DNA of 64,000 nucleotides from assembly GCF_018613715.1 (NCBI RefSeq), contig NZ_JAGGPT010000001.1, positions 1,043,919-1,107,918 on the forward strand. The letters are read 5' to 3'. Position 1 is the first letter of the stretch. The number at the start of each line of letters is the position of its first letter. The notes beneath the pieces are model-generated. The model searched no databases. It was not told the DNA's origin and saw nothing but the letters and a program-made list of their open reading frames with translations. The position numbers were made by a program, and so were the translations under genes. The DNA is from Chryseobacterium sp. ISL-6. Its GTDB lineage: Bacteria > Bacteroidota > Bacteroidia > Flavobacteriales > Weeksellaceae. Below, piece by piece: positions 9,133-19,138 of this stretch.

Positions 9133-9450
9133 TTAGAATCGTACAAGCATCATTATTAAATTCAGAACAAGAGAAAACATCGTTAAAAAAAATAAATCTC
9201 TTGAAAACCTTCCCTTTATTTTATAGATATGGTCCAGGCCAAAAGATATCCCCAAAAACAATAATCCAGCAACTATTAAAAAAATAGTTCTTGTAATAAG
9301 GGCAGGAATAAATTCATTCGTAACGATTTCATCCCAATTTTCTTCAGAGCCAATCCAGAGGTTTGACAAGAATACCAAACTAAGAAGTCCAATGGTATAT
9401 ATTGTAGCTTTTAACAATATATAGGTGTTGTTTTTATTTGTGTGTCCCAT
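9133..9450 (-). CDS. Three-helix membrane protein, probable immunity protein of the cassette 2 RHS toxin
   Basis: A 105-residue protein with three hydrophobic segments: about residues 12-30 (LLKATIYTIGLLSLVFLS), 48-70 (ALITRTIFLIVAGLLFLGIS) and 83-103 (LFFLTMFSLVLNLIMML). It is predicted to sit in the cytoplasmic membrane. Its ATG at 9450 lies inside the last codons of the RHS gene (17-bp overlap), which signals translational coupling. A small unique gene directly following the variable tip of an RHS gene is the classic place for an immunity gene. A membrane immunity protein suits a tip that looks like a lipase. I do not recognise a named family; the immunity role is inferred from position and topology. 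Confidence 0.65.
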   Translation of the reverse strand: MGHTNKNNTYILLKATIYTIGLLSLVFLSNLWIGSEENWDEIVTNEFIPALITRTIFLIVAGLLFLGISFGLDHIYKIKGRFSRDLFFLTMFSLVLNLIMMLVRF

Positions 9451-12400
9451 CCTGATTATAAATTATATCGTCATCAATTCTAATAAAACTTGTTTTGTTT
9501 TTTGTAGAAGCACTGTCCTGTGAGGTCCATGTTTTCGTCTTTCCATTTACAGTACCTATATTTTTAGCTGTTCTAACAGTTTTTAAATCTTGTACTTGTT
9601 TGAATACTCCTTTATTTCTAGTACTTCCATGAACATAGGTTGCACTCAGGCCCGAATCTACTACTCCAAATTTATCTACTCCTTCAATTTTTTTATTTCC
9701 AGTAACCATATCCCCATCATAAACAAGCTGATAAGTTTCTGGCTCTTTGGGAGTTGTAAACTCATCTCCTTCGTCTGATGACAGATGCACAATACTACTC
9801 ACCTTATATCCTTTATCCAAAAGATATTTTGCTATTCCTGCTCCATAAGCTGATCCTTCACTGTGTGTCACTATTTTAAATGTTTCTCCTTTCGCCATGT
9901 TAGCAGTAAGATCATTGATATGATCTTTAGCATATTTGTATCCTGCATCATATCTATCCTGACCACTCATATCACCACCCATAAATGATGATCCATCGAT
10001 AAAATTAGATGCTTTTATTTCAGCAAAATCATCAAAGAAAACCTTTGCTTGGAAAGGGAATCCATTACCCCAGTAATCTTCTCCCGCTCTGTCCGATCCT
10101 AAAATATATCTTCCTACATAGCTGCGTTGGTAATGACCATTGACAAATAATATTTTCTTTCCATCAGGGTCAATTGCATTCACAGGGTTATTGGCTACAT
10201 ATGAATAGGGTGAAACGCTCTCATACTTATTCATCAAAGGATCAAGTACACCCCATCTTGCTATATCAGGCATATAAAATCTTGCTCCATAATCATACAT
10301 CCCGCTGCCTTCTAATTCTTTCCCATTATATTTATAATTATTATAGGACCCTGCCATATAAAAAGCTGTACCCGTATTTAAATGGTTCATACCAAATGGA
10401 TAATAATCATTTACATCTTTTATCCTGATAAAGTCTCCGTTTTTAGCAAAATTCATACGTATGTTTCCCAAGTGATCTTTATACTGATAAATATACTGAT
10501 CTCTGAGATAATCATAATATCCTTCTGCTGTAGGAAAAAATTTAAGATCAGGAGTTTTTAATGCAACTGGAATAAGACCACCACTTCCTATTGGTGGGTC
10601 TATCCCTGGTTCTGTAATTCCGGGATCAATAATCTGATCTCCTAGTGTAAAAGCCTGCTGTTGCTGAGCATATTTACTTTTTTCTAATATAGCAGATAGA
10701 ATTTCTGTGCTCCCGCCACCATTATCGTTGTTCGTAACACTTTTCAGATACTGAAATCCATCCAGATATTCAGTAGTTTCTGTCACAGTATAACAATTAA
10801 TGATACCACATTCCATGCTTGGCGAAATTTTTTGCAGTTTCATTCCATCTGCTCTGTAAAGATAAGACGTTCCTAAAGGGTCTATCCCACCATATACTAT
10901 CTTATTTGGAAGATTAAGATAATTGTATGATATTTTACTGATATTCTTATCAGACATTTTCAACATATTCCCGTTGGCATCGTAATCGATACTTCCACCA
11001 CCACCCTCATATCCTGTAGGATTATTGGAATGATCATTAATCTTGGTGATTTTATTGCCGAAATTTAAATGATCATAAATATATTCCAAGTTATCAATAG
11101 TTGTAGGAGTGGTGCTATTTGTATTCTCTATAACGGAAGTCCTATATAAGTTGGTGATATTTCCGTTTAGATCATATTTCACAGCCTCTATGCTTTCTTT
11201 ACTATTGGGGTTAACAGGATTTTGATAATAACCTGCAGTCATTCTGTCAAGGCCGTCATAAGCATACCCATATCGTTTTGGTGTCAAAGATGGCATTTCA
11301 CCCAGTAAAGATATTGATCTCCAATCTACTTCAGAGATACTCCCGTTATATCGTGGTTTTACATCCTTTCCAGAAAATAAAACAGGATCGGGATTTGTTA
11401 TCCCATCTTTCTGATTATATTTTATCTTATAGGAAAATAACTTCCCACCTAAATCGGGTAATGCCATCTGAGCTGGATTAATATCTGTCATCCATCCTCT
11501 TATATTATATGCATAATCTATGCTTTGAAGATTATTACCAACTGTTTTATTGGATAATTGAGAAAATTCATTGTAGGTATTTTTAGTCAAGAGTTCCTCT
11601 GGTCTATCATCTACTTTATGCCAATGCTCTTTCAACCTATTTTGTCCATCGTAGATGAAACGTTCTTTTATAGCAACTCCATTTTCTCCCTGCCTTCTGA
11701 CATGATTGGTGTTTTTAGCAATAACAACTCCTGAAAAATCTAACTGAATATTTGTATTCGTATATCCTCCCAGGTGATTGTCTAGACTTGTCCCTATAAT
11801 TCTTCCTTTCATATCATACCAAACGTAACTCTTTGTCCACGAATCATCTTCAATATTCTTTATATATGAAGCTGTTTTCATACCTTTTGTACTTGTAATA
11901 CTTCCAGGGGTATCTTGTGGCAATACATTTTGTCCTAAGATCTGAGCCGGTACTGATGGAGAGCCTACAGGATAGCTATCATAATAATTAATACTTAAGA
12001 CCTGACTGACATTGGTAGGAGTGGAAAGCTTAGTATAATATATAGGCATACCATTTGATGTCAGTCCTGCCGTAGCAATCCGAGTCTCATATAAATTATT
12101 ATTCAGATTGGCACTGTTTTGCATCGATACCCTGCTGGACGTATTATTTGTGATCCCTGTGTAAACGACTCTTCCAAACTGATCATATTTTGTAAAAAGC
12201 CATTGTCCTTTTCCCTTAAGCAAAGTATCCTGGGTAAGGATAAGCTGATCAGCCTTGTTATACACCATATACTCTAAACCCATTCCTGGATTTTTTCTCT
12301 CTACCATACGGTTTTTATCATCATATTTAAACTGATAACAAAGCTGATCTAATACGGCAGGAGAAAAATTAAGTGCAGAAGCATTGGGCGGAATAACGTA

Positions 12401-13114
12401 AGCTAGCTGATCATACTCGTTATACACGTAATAAGTATCTGCACTTTCTGAATCGCTAATTATTCTTTTAAGTAAAATAAGCCGCCCTCCTGCATCTTTA
12501 AATTCAATAGTTTTATTGTTATCCTCATCAGTAATAATGTTTTTGTATAGCTGATTGGCACCATATGTACCTGATTGATCAATAGCTGATTGGAAAGTGG
12601 AATAGTCAAAAGATGCAGTATATTTTTTAACCTCGCCATCAGTATTTGTATTATACTCAAATTTTACAGGCTTTGCTGACCACGCATTACCTACTTGAGT
12701 TTCCTCTAAAACCCTGTTCAATGGAGAAGCTTCAAATTTTTTCTCTGACGAAATTTTTTCATTTGCATAAACACCAGATTGCGAGGCATTGCTTAGCGGA
12801 TTCGTATGTATGCCACCATTAAGTGTTACCTGCTGAGGAACGGGAAGATAACTTAATGTTTGATTACCAAAGCTATCATATTCAATATGGGCCACAACAT
12901 CTTTACTACCCGGTGTTGCTTTTACGCTTACAATTTGTTTGGGCCTCCCCAATGCATCAAAATACTGAACTTCATGAATTTGCCGTGCATCAGAACTAGT
13001 AGAAGAAACCGGTTCTAGATAGGTTCTTGTCTGTATATAAGCTTCTCCCGAAGTTTGTGCATATGCCAGACATGAAGTAAATAAAAAATATATTGAGGTT
13101 ATGTTTTTTTTCAT
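9434..13114 (-). CDS. DUF6443 RHS-repeat toxin with C-terminal serine-hydrolase (lipase-like) tip (cassette 2)
   Basis: The 1,226-residue protein has a signal peptide ending AYAQ and a DUF6443 start (TYLEPVSS...VQYFDALGRPKQIVSVKATPG). A long series of YD/RHS repeats follows, for example YDQFGRVVYTG and YDANGNMLKMSD. The RHS core is RWGVLDPLMNKYESVSPYS, then YVANNPVNAIDPDG, near residues 950-985. The last 241 residues form the variable tip. They carry a nucleophile-elbow-like VTHSEGSAYG (Ser near 1085), an acidic HLSSDEGDEF block and YVHGSTRN with a possible catalytic His. This fits an alpha/beta hydrolase, perhaps a lipase; the substrate is not predictable. The gene starts 8 bp after the shell gene and overlaps the probable immunity gene at its end. 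It is the cargo-carrying half of a two-protein shell. Confidence 0.85.
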   Translation of the reverse strand: MKKNITSIYFLFTSCLAYAQTSGEAYIQTRTYLEPVSSTSSDARQIHEVQYFDALGRPKQIVSVKATPGSKDVVAHIEYDSFGNQTLSYLPVPQQVTLNGGIHTNPLSNASQSGVYANEKISSEKKFEASPLNRVLEETQVGNAWSAKPVKFEYNTNTDGEVKKYTASFDYSTFQSAIDQSGTYGANQLYKNIITDEDNNKTIEFKDAGGRLILLKRIISDSESADTYYVYNEYDQLAYVIPPNASALNFSPAVLDQLCYQFKYDDKNRMVERKNPGMGLEYMVYNKADQLILTQDTLLKGKGQWLFTKYDQFGRVVYTGITNNTSSRVSMQNSANLNNNLYETRIATAGLTSNGMPIYYTKLSTPTNVSQVLSINYYDSYPVGSPSVPAQILGQNVLPQDTPGSITSTKGMKTASYIKNIEDDSWTKSYVWYDMKGRIIGTSLDNHLGGYTNTNIQLDFSGVVIAKNTNHVRRQGENGVAIKERFIYDGQNRLKEHWHKVDDRPEELLTKNTYNEFSQLSNKTVGNNLQSIDYAYNIRGWMTDINPAQMALPDLGGKLFSYKIKYNQKDGITNPDPVLFSGKDVKPRYNGSISEVDWRSISLLGEMPSLTPKRYGYAYDGLDRMTAGYYQNPVNPNSKESIEAVKYDLNGNITNLYRTSVIENTNSTTPTTIDNLEYIYDHLNFGNKITKINDHSNNPTGYEGGGGSIDYDANGNMLKMSDKNISKISYNYLNLPNKIVYGGIDPLGTSYLYRADGMKLQKISPSMECGIINCYTVTETTEYLDGFQYLKSVTNNDNGGGSTEILSAILEKSKYAQQQQAFTLGDQIIDPGITEPGIDPPIGSGGLIPVALKTPDLKFFPTAEGYYDYLRDQYIYQYKDHLGNIRMNFAKNGDFIRIKDVNDYYPFGMNHLNTGTAFYMAGSYNNYKYNGKELEGSGMYDYGARFYMPDIARWGVLDPLMNKYESVSPYSYVANNPVNAIDPDGKKILFVNGHYQRSYVGRYILGSDRAGEDYWGNGFPFQAKVFFDDFAEIKASNFIDGSSFMGGDMSGQDRYDAGYKYAKDHINDLTANMAKGETFKIVTHSEGSAYGAGIAKYLLDKGYKVSSIVHLSSDEGDEFTTPKEPETYQLVYDGDMVTGNKKIEGVDKFGVVDSGLSATYVHGSTRNKGVFKQVQDLKTVRTAKNIGTVNGKTKTWTSQDSASTKNKTSFIRIDDDIIYNQDGTHK

Positions 13115-13122
13115 GATTATTT

Positions 13123-16100
13123 TTATTGTTGTTCACTAGAAAATTGAAACTTAATAGCGTTATATGAATTATTACCTACTGATCCTGACACTATCTTAGC
13201 CCTGATCTCTCCGGCTGTTGAAATTCCAATCTGCCATGTACGGTTAGCAGGTGTATTGCCAAATAAACCTCCCGGAACCTCTTCATATAGAAAATAGTCT
13301 GGTTTAGTAATACAGCCGGACACATATCCTACAGTAACATAACTACTCCAATAGTCGGCATTGATAGGATATCCAGAGAATGAAAAATCAAAATATACCT
13401 TTGGAGCATTAGGTAATTTATATATTTCTGGGACTGAAGGGTGAGATCTACGGATAAAATTATTCGCAAAAGATAACGTACATATCGTTTTAGGTGTACA
13501 TGGCAAGCTAGCATTCGCTTGACTTTGCCCTGTGGTATTGATTTCATTTTCGGCCTGTTGATCTGCATCGGCCTGGCTTATGACTGAAGAATATGTATAT
13601 TGTGGAACAACATAACTATACTGTCCACCATCTTCGCTATAAGCATTACAATTATTACGTGACAAAATCCTGGTTATTTTACGATTATAAAATTTTATCG
13701 GCGCATTTCCATATTTTATTTCTTTTATAAAGTTATTGTCTTTGTCCAGTATCTTCGATAACCTATTGGCTAGATCATATTTGTAATATTCTCTAATGCC
13801 ATTGGGTAAGGTCATAGACGTTACTCCTATTCCTGGATCATAAGTATATGTTGTAATTTCATAGTTTTTCAATTGTGCATTACTTCTGAAGGTATCTAGT
13901 GCGGCTATTAATGCGCCTTCTGTTGATATATCAACATCTAGATTTGATTTTTTAATAATATCAAGATTTAGATAATCTTCATAATTAGCCGGATCCAGAT
14001 TGAAAGCCATAAGGACCTGATTATAAGAAGCCCCTTTAATTTTTGCAATTGGAAGGTTTTGATGATATCCGTAAATTGTAGTTTCCGGAACTGTGTTCGC
14101 TTCAGTTTCTAATACATTTCTAAATTCTCCGAGCGTATTAATTTTAACACCATCTTTAAACGTCGTCCCATTCAGAGATGTCTGAGTCGTGTATAGCACA
14201 TTTTCAGAATCAGATCCGTAATAGGTGTAAAAGCTGCCCATAACATCTGTTCCAATAAATAATTTTGGCCTATTTAAATTCTTATATAAATACTTAACAA
14301 TAGTAGATTTATTATTTTTAGTTTCTTTCTCTTCACATATTTCTGAAAGCCTGTTCAATGATACAAATGAATTATCTGTTTCGTAGCAGTACTTAAGTTC
14401 GTTTGAAAAAATACTGTTATCAGGAAAAACAGTCGATACTTTTTTCAATAGATTTAGCTGATTGTATGTATTTGTAGTATTGGTTGTCACAGTATTATTA
14501 TTGAAATAGTCTTTATTAAGAGTATTCTGCAATAAGTAATCGTATTTTCGAAGCTTATACAATGATCCAGCCGGCTGCCATCCAGTGTTATCATCTTTCA
14601 AAAATTTATATTCCTGTACTTTTAGATCATAGGTATAATTATTTTCTTTTAGTAGTACATTACTGCTATCATATGTCTTCTCATTTAATAAATATCCGTT
14701 GATTTCTGAAAAATCTTCTTTTTCATTGAAAGGATAATAATCTTTGGTATTATTGGTATAATACACCATGTTTTGGTTCTGGGAATGATGGTATATTAGA
14801 CTATAACTCGAAAAAATATTTGACTTATAAAATACATTTCCCAATTGAAAGCCTGTATGGTTATTATCCTTAAATAAACTGTACTTTGAAACCGTATATC
14901 CTTTGGAGTTTCCATTTTCATCGTTCTTCACCTTTTTTACTTCATCATAGTAGGTAATAGTAGATGCTTCATCTAAGAAATTAAGTTTTATAAAGTCACT
15001 AAAATGAGGTGCATTCTGATCAAATCTTGTAGTATTATCAGGGTTATAAGTTAGCCTGTTAATTCCGGTATTCATATAAACATGTCCTACTCCATTGCTA
15101 TTCTGACCATAATAAAAATCGGTTATGTTCTTTTTACCTGATTCTACATTCTCAATTGATTTGATACGAATTCCTCCTGAAGGCCTTTTTACTCCATAAT
15201 ACTGAATATAATTGGGCTCATAAATAAAGTTGGTTACCCCACCCATACTCGTCATAATACTTTTTAACGACCCAATACTTGTATTATTGAATTCAGGAGT
15301 CTTATCTCCAAAGTAACCGGGCCTCAAAGGATAATTTGAATAATAATTTAAAATAGAGACTTCAGATCCTGTATAACTCTGCCTCGGATAGAATGAAACA
15401 GGACCTAAATCAACATTATTTCTCCCATCATCCGGATAATAATATAATTTATGAAAAAAATTTAATTCTGGGTTTTCTTTATAATAATTCCATAAGTCCC
15501 TCTTTGTAGTCTGTTTATCCGGTAATACATTCAGATCCCCATTATAGGTTAGATAATATTTAATAATACCTTCGTCTCCAACCTTTTGAGTGATGGAATT
15601 AAGAAACAGCCTTTTGTTGGCATATGCATATTTAGCACTGTTGCTCCCTCCATTTGAAAATGAATAAAAGTAATCAAAGTCAAAAGTCTGTATTTTTTTA
15701 AAAGTATCTGGAATTGAATTCGGAAAATATGTAAAGAAGTAATCAAGCCCTAGTAATAATCTAGGACCAGTATAAGTCCAAACATCAATACTTTTAATTT
15801 CTTTATATTGTGTATATGTATTATTAAATATATCTTCTCTTAAGTTTCCCTCATTAAGATAAACAATTTTATCCTTATTACTTATAGATTTAATAATTGG
15901 TGTAGTTGTCACCAGTGCAGATTGTAAAAATCTAAAATGCGATACAGGATAGCTTCCTCCAAACGGAGAATATTCCCACGTTATGTAACCGTAGTCTTCG
16001 TTATTAGGATAAATTATATAATCGGATGTGTAGGGTTTTTTACCGTAAGCAGGAGTGATTGAGTAAAGCTCAAGATTTTTATAGGTAAAAGATATAGTCT

Positions 16101-17088
16101 CCTCATGAGTATTGGTAATAAGATCCAGATACCATGATTTAGTGAATTGCTTTTTAAAATTATCAACATGTGACTGATCATACCCTGCACATAAAAGGCC
16201 TAAAACAGGAGGTGTTTCTATAGAAGCTGAAATATCTTTATTTTCTAAAATCCCTGCATTTTCAAACTCTGTCTTTAGGTTGCTTAGCTTACGTTTTTCT
16301 TTATTACTGAATTTAAACTTTGTCCCGTTTTTATCAATAACTTCGAATGAAGCAATCTCTCCATCCTGTTCTACATGACTTATTCTATAATTATCATCAG
16401 AGCTGATCACAATCTTCTTATCAAGATCGAAGAAAAATTTAAAGGCTTTATATCCTGGAATTATGACCGTAAAAACATCCGGTTCATAATCTTTAAGAAG
16501 TCCAGGGTCATCCGTAGGAGGAGTAAAAAATCTAGGTGGTTTAAAAAAATGCGAAGATAATCCGTTGGTAGTAAGATCAGCTGACACTGATAATGGGATA
16601 TTGGGATAACCGGCCTCATAAGCAGGAAGAAAGTTTTTAACTCTGTCTCTATTGTAAAAATATCCTACATTCTGCATCTGACTGAGTTTAGTACATCCTC
16701 CTAGATTACTTTCTAAAATAACCATTTGGGGCAGCTCATCAGGCAAACCTTTAATTTCCCTTGAAATCAACCCTACTGCATTAATATCCCAGTTTACTCC
16801 GAACAGATCGGCATCTCTGTTTATTTTTACTCCGGTAGAGTTATGCTTAAGCTTAACATCTATATTAAAATTTTCAATGGAAATATTTGTAATCGGTATT
16901 GAAATATCCACACTTCCTGTATTTCCTGTTGAAAAACTTGAGGCATCCAGTACCGATTGTGTGATCTGACTATTACTATTAAATTGATCCTGACCTTTAT
17001 AAGAATGAGACAAGCATAATGCGGGAATAAACAAATAAGTACCGAGTGTATTTCGTAGGCTCGCCAGATTGATTTTTTCTTTCTTCAT
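13123..17088 (-). CDS. SpvB/TcB-like shell protein with YD repeats and C-terminal DUF5977 (cassette 2)
   Basis: A 1,321-residue exported protein (signal-like N-terminus to about residue 33). The first domain, with SVDISIPITNISIENFNIDV, then NSTGVKINRDADLFGVNWDI and AVGLISREIKG, resembles the start of SpvB/TcB proteins (SIPI... GWxLxxxGxIxR). The long middle is beta-rich and Tyr/Asn-rich. YD-type blocks occur near the end (REYYKYDLANRLSKILDKDN). A C-terminal DUF5977 repeat follows (ISQADADQQAENEINTTGQS, NASLPC). There is no toxin tip. Its ATG overlaps the upstream stop as TAATG. The paralogue at 24924 lacks the DUF5977 extension. It probably forms half of a shell closed by the RHS protein next to it; this is inferred from the TcB/TcC arrangement and not proven. 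Confidence 0.75.
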   Translation of the reverse strand: MKKEKINLASLRNTLGTYLFIPALCLSHSYKGQDQFNSNSQITQSVLDASSFSTGNTGSVDISIPITNISIENFNIDVKLKHNSTGVKINRDADLFGVNWDINAVGLISREIKGLPDELPQMVILESNLGGCTKLSQMQNVGYFYNRDRVKNFLPAYEAGYPNIPLSVSADLTTNGLSSHFFKPPRFFTPPTDDPGLLKDYEPDVFTVIIPGYKAFKFFFDLDKKIVISSDDNYRISHVEQDGEIASFEVIDKNGTKFKFSNKEKRKLSNLKTEFENAGILENKDISASIETPPVLGLLCAGYDQSHVDNFKKQFTKSWYLDLITNTHEETISFTYKNLELYSITPAYGKKPYTSDYIIYPNNEDYGYITWEYSPFGGSYPVSHFRFLQSALVTTTPIIKSISNKDKIVYLNEGNLREDIFNNTYTQYKEIKSIDVWTYTGPRLLLGLDYFFTYFPNSIPDTFKKIQTFDFDYFYSFSNGGSNSAKYAYANKRLFLNSITQKVGDEGIIKYYLTYNGDLNVLPDKQTTKRDLWNYYKENPELNFFHKLYYYPDDGRNNVDLGPVSFYPRQSYTGSEVSILNYYSNYPLRPGYFGDKTPEFNNTSIGSLKSIMTSMGGVTNFIYEPNYIQYYGVKRPSGGIRIKSIENVESGKKNITDFYYGQNSNGVGHVYMNTGINRLTYNPDNTTRFDQNAPHFSDFIKLNFLDEASTITYYDEVKKVKNDENGNSKGYTVSKYSLFKDNNHTGFQLGNVFYKSNIFSSYSLIYHHSQNQNMVYYTNNTKDYYPFNEKEDFSEINGYLLNEKTYDSSNVLLKENNYTYDLKVQEYKFLKDDNTGWQPAGSLYKLRKYDYLLQNTLNKDYFNNNTVTTNTTNTYNQLNLLKKVSTVFPDNSIFSNELKYCYETDNSFVSLNRLSEICEEKETKNNKSTIVKYLYKNLNRPKLFIGTDVMGSFYTYYGSDSENVLYTTQTSLNGTTFKDGVKINTLGEFRNVLETEANTVPETTIYGYHQNLPIAKIKGASYNQVLMAFNLDPANYEDYLNLDIIKKSNLDVDISTEGALIAALDTFRSNAQLKNYEITTYTYDPGIGVTSMTLPNGIREYYKYDLANRLSKILDKDNNFIKEIKYGNAPIKFYNRKITRILSRNNCNAYSEDGGQYSYVVPQYTYSSVISQADADQQAENEINTTGQSQANASLPCTPKTICTLSFANNFIRRSHPSVPEIYKLPNAPKVYFDFSFSGYPINADYWSSYVTVGYVSGCITKPDYFLYEEVPGGLFGNTPANRTWQIGISTAGEIRAKIVSGSVGNNSYNAIKFQFSSEQQ

Positions 17089-18626
17089 TACTTTTTAATA
17101 ATTTTAGAATTTGCAGTTTTATTTGTATTGGTTTTTACTGTTACCAAATATGCTCCCTGCACCAGTGACTGGGTATTGATTTTAGTAACACTATTCTTCG
17201 TTTTTAAGTTTTGTAGCTGCCTTCCACCCATATCATATAGATTGATCTCCGCTTCTTTAAAATCAAAGCCAATTTCTACATAAGTATAATCTGATACAGG
17301 GTTTGGATAAATCTTGATATCTTGTTTTTCTATCAGTTGATTAACTTGTTTATCCCCTAGCTTTACAATCTTCCAGTTTTCCTTTCCGAGTTCTGTTGCA
17401 CTAGTTCCAGCTAAAATTATGGAACCATCTCTATTAAATTTCAAATCCGAAAGTCTCTCTTCTCTCTGTCTTGACTCCCCACTCACATGTTTTCTCCACT
17501 GTTCGTTTCCAGCTTGGTCTAAGTATAAGATCCAAAAGGTCTCATCCTCAGCTTCTATTCTTCCTTCGGCCTGGGTATAACCACCTAATAGAATTCCTTT
17601 TGTTTTATCTTCTGCAGAATGAATTGCGCTCATTCCCATTAAAACATCTCTGTTCTTAAAATTGTAAGATTTCTGCCACTGCTCATCGCCTCTTTCATTT
17701 AAAGAAATTAACCAAACATCGGTTCCTTCCTCTATTCCTACGGTTTTATTTCCTGATCTTTCAGATCTTGATTCTCCACCAATGATATATCCATTTGAAG
17801 TTAAAGCGAGAGTTCTTAAATGATCATCTCCTTTTCCACCATAGTTCTTTTCCCATTCTACTTTTCCATCTTTACCCAGTTTAATGATATAATAATCGCC
17901 TTCACCAAAGTTTTCAGTTTGTTTTGATCCATTAGCACTACTTCTTGAATAAATCCCTAATAATGCTCCACCATCTTTCGTAGGTATCATTTTTTCTACC
18001 TCATCTAAACCTCTTCCACCTAAAACAAGTTGTGAAATCTCTTTTCCATTTTTATCAAGTTTGATGATTAAAATATCCTTTGATCCGTAACCTTTAAATG
18101 AGTTTTGAACATTACCTGCTACAAAAAATCCAAGATCCGTTGTTTGAATAACAACTCTCGCTTCTTCATCAGCAGAAGTCCCTAACGTTTTCTGCCATAA
18201 TTCATCACCAAATTCATTGATTCTGATCACCCAAATATCTGATCCACCCTTAGAATTTTCTTTTTTATCTAATCCTTTTGAAGAATAAGTGGTTCCTGAA
18301 AGAAGGAATCCTCCATCCTGCGTAGCCACTGTAGCGGATAAATAATCATGATTATTTCCTGCAAAGTATTTCTCCCAAACCTGATCTCCCTGCTGGTTTA
18401 GTTTCACTAAGTGGAAATCGTACCCGTTATTTTGTTTACCTTCTGTCTGAAGATTAGATGCCTGAATGGCATTTCCCGTAATTAAATATTGCTGATCGAT
18501 TGTCGTAGTCACTTGGCTTAGGAAATCCTGTGTACTGGATTTAATATCTTTTTGCCATAAAACATGCTGGGCAGATACTCCCAAATAATTGCATAAGAAA
18601 AATGCACTTATATAGAGTTTTCGCAT
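17088..18626 (-). CDS. T9SS-sorted beta-propeller-like repeat protein (cassette 2)
   Basis: The 512-residue protein has a signal peptide (to about residue 19, ending VSAQ). About seven repeats of roughly 55 residues follow, with the pattern 'DxWxIxLNExGDExWQKxxG...DxxxxxxxTxDGGFLLxGxT', typical of flavobacterial propeller-like proteins. The last 80 residues are a T9SS type A sorting domain: IYPNPVSDYTYVEIG, LYDMGGRQLQ, then GAYLVTVKTNTNKTANSKII and a Lys-Lys end. It should cross the outer membrane by the type IX secretion system and stay surface-attached or be released. It is the first gene of the cassette and overlaps the shell gene by one base. It is about three-quarters identical by eye to the protein at 28552. 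A surface anchor or adhesion role is inferred. Confidence 0.85.
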   Translation of the reverse strand: MRKLYISAFFLCNYLGVSAQHVLWQKDIKSSTQDFLSQVTTTIDQQYLITGNAIQASNLQTEGKQNNGYDFHLVKLNQQGDQVWEKYFAGNNHDYLSATVATQDGGFLLSGTTYSSKGLDKKENSKGGSDIWVIRINEFGDELWQKTLGTSADEEARVVIQTTDLGFFVAGNVQNSFKGYGSKDILIIKLDKNGKEISQLVLGGRGLDEVEKMIPTKDGGALLGIYSRSSANGSKQTENFGEGDYYIIKLGKDGKVEWEKNYGGKGDDHLRTLALTSNGYIIGGESRSERSGNKTVGIEEGTDVWLISLNERGDEQWQKSYNFKNRDVLMGMSAIHSAEDKTKGILLGGYTQAEGRIEAEDETFWILYLDQAGNEQWRKHVSGESRQREERLSDLKFNRDGSIILAGTSATELGKENWKIVKLGDKQVNQLIEKQDIKIYPNPVSDYTYVEIGFDFKEAEINLYDMGGRQLQNLKTKNSVTKINTQSLVQGAYLVTVKTNTNKTANSKIIKK

Positions 18627-19138
18627 TAGTTATTAGTTTTTAAAATTAGGGCACGAAATTAATATATTTCGATAATTGGTGAAACATCTGTAACAACAAA
18701 ATAAACATGACATTTATCACATTATATCATTTTGAGACAAAAATAAATTGTATATAGAAGCCAAGCAATACATTATCTTGAAAAAATATAAAGTTTAGAT
18801 TTTTTCATGTACCACCTTATTTAATTTTAACAACGATATACTGTGAATTTCCTTTTAATACATTTATTTCCAACAAACGAATTAATTGATTTTAAGAAAT
18901 TGTAATCCAATATAAAGTGCTGGCACGCAGAGTTAATAGAAAACTTTCCTATTATAGAGCTAGCGGTTATTGTATTGCGGGCTCAAAAGTTTAACTCAAT
19001 TATTAACCATTTAAATATAGCAAGAAGAAATTAAAAAAGCCGATGATATAACTCAGTGGATTATTGCTTTACAGAATGGTGAATTTTTAAAGAAAAAACA
19101 TATCTATTGATAGATAAATCAGAAATTACTTGGAATAT
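18627..19138. other. Intergenic region upstream of cassette 2 with a possible gene fragment
   Basis: This 512-bp stretch should contain the cassette 2 promoter. No clear TAnnTTTG box was found. The bases just before the start (AAAAACTAATAA) also precede the start of the paralogous gene at 30102. At 19021-19110, plus strand, 29 codons read protein-like (EEIKKADDITQWIIALQNGE) before a TGA, probably a relic of a lost gene. No family was recognised. Confidence 0.35.
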
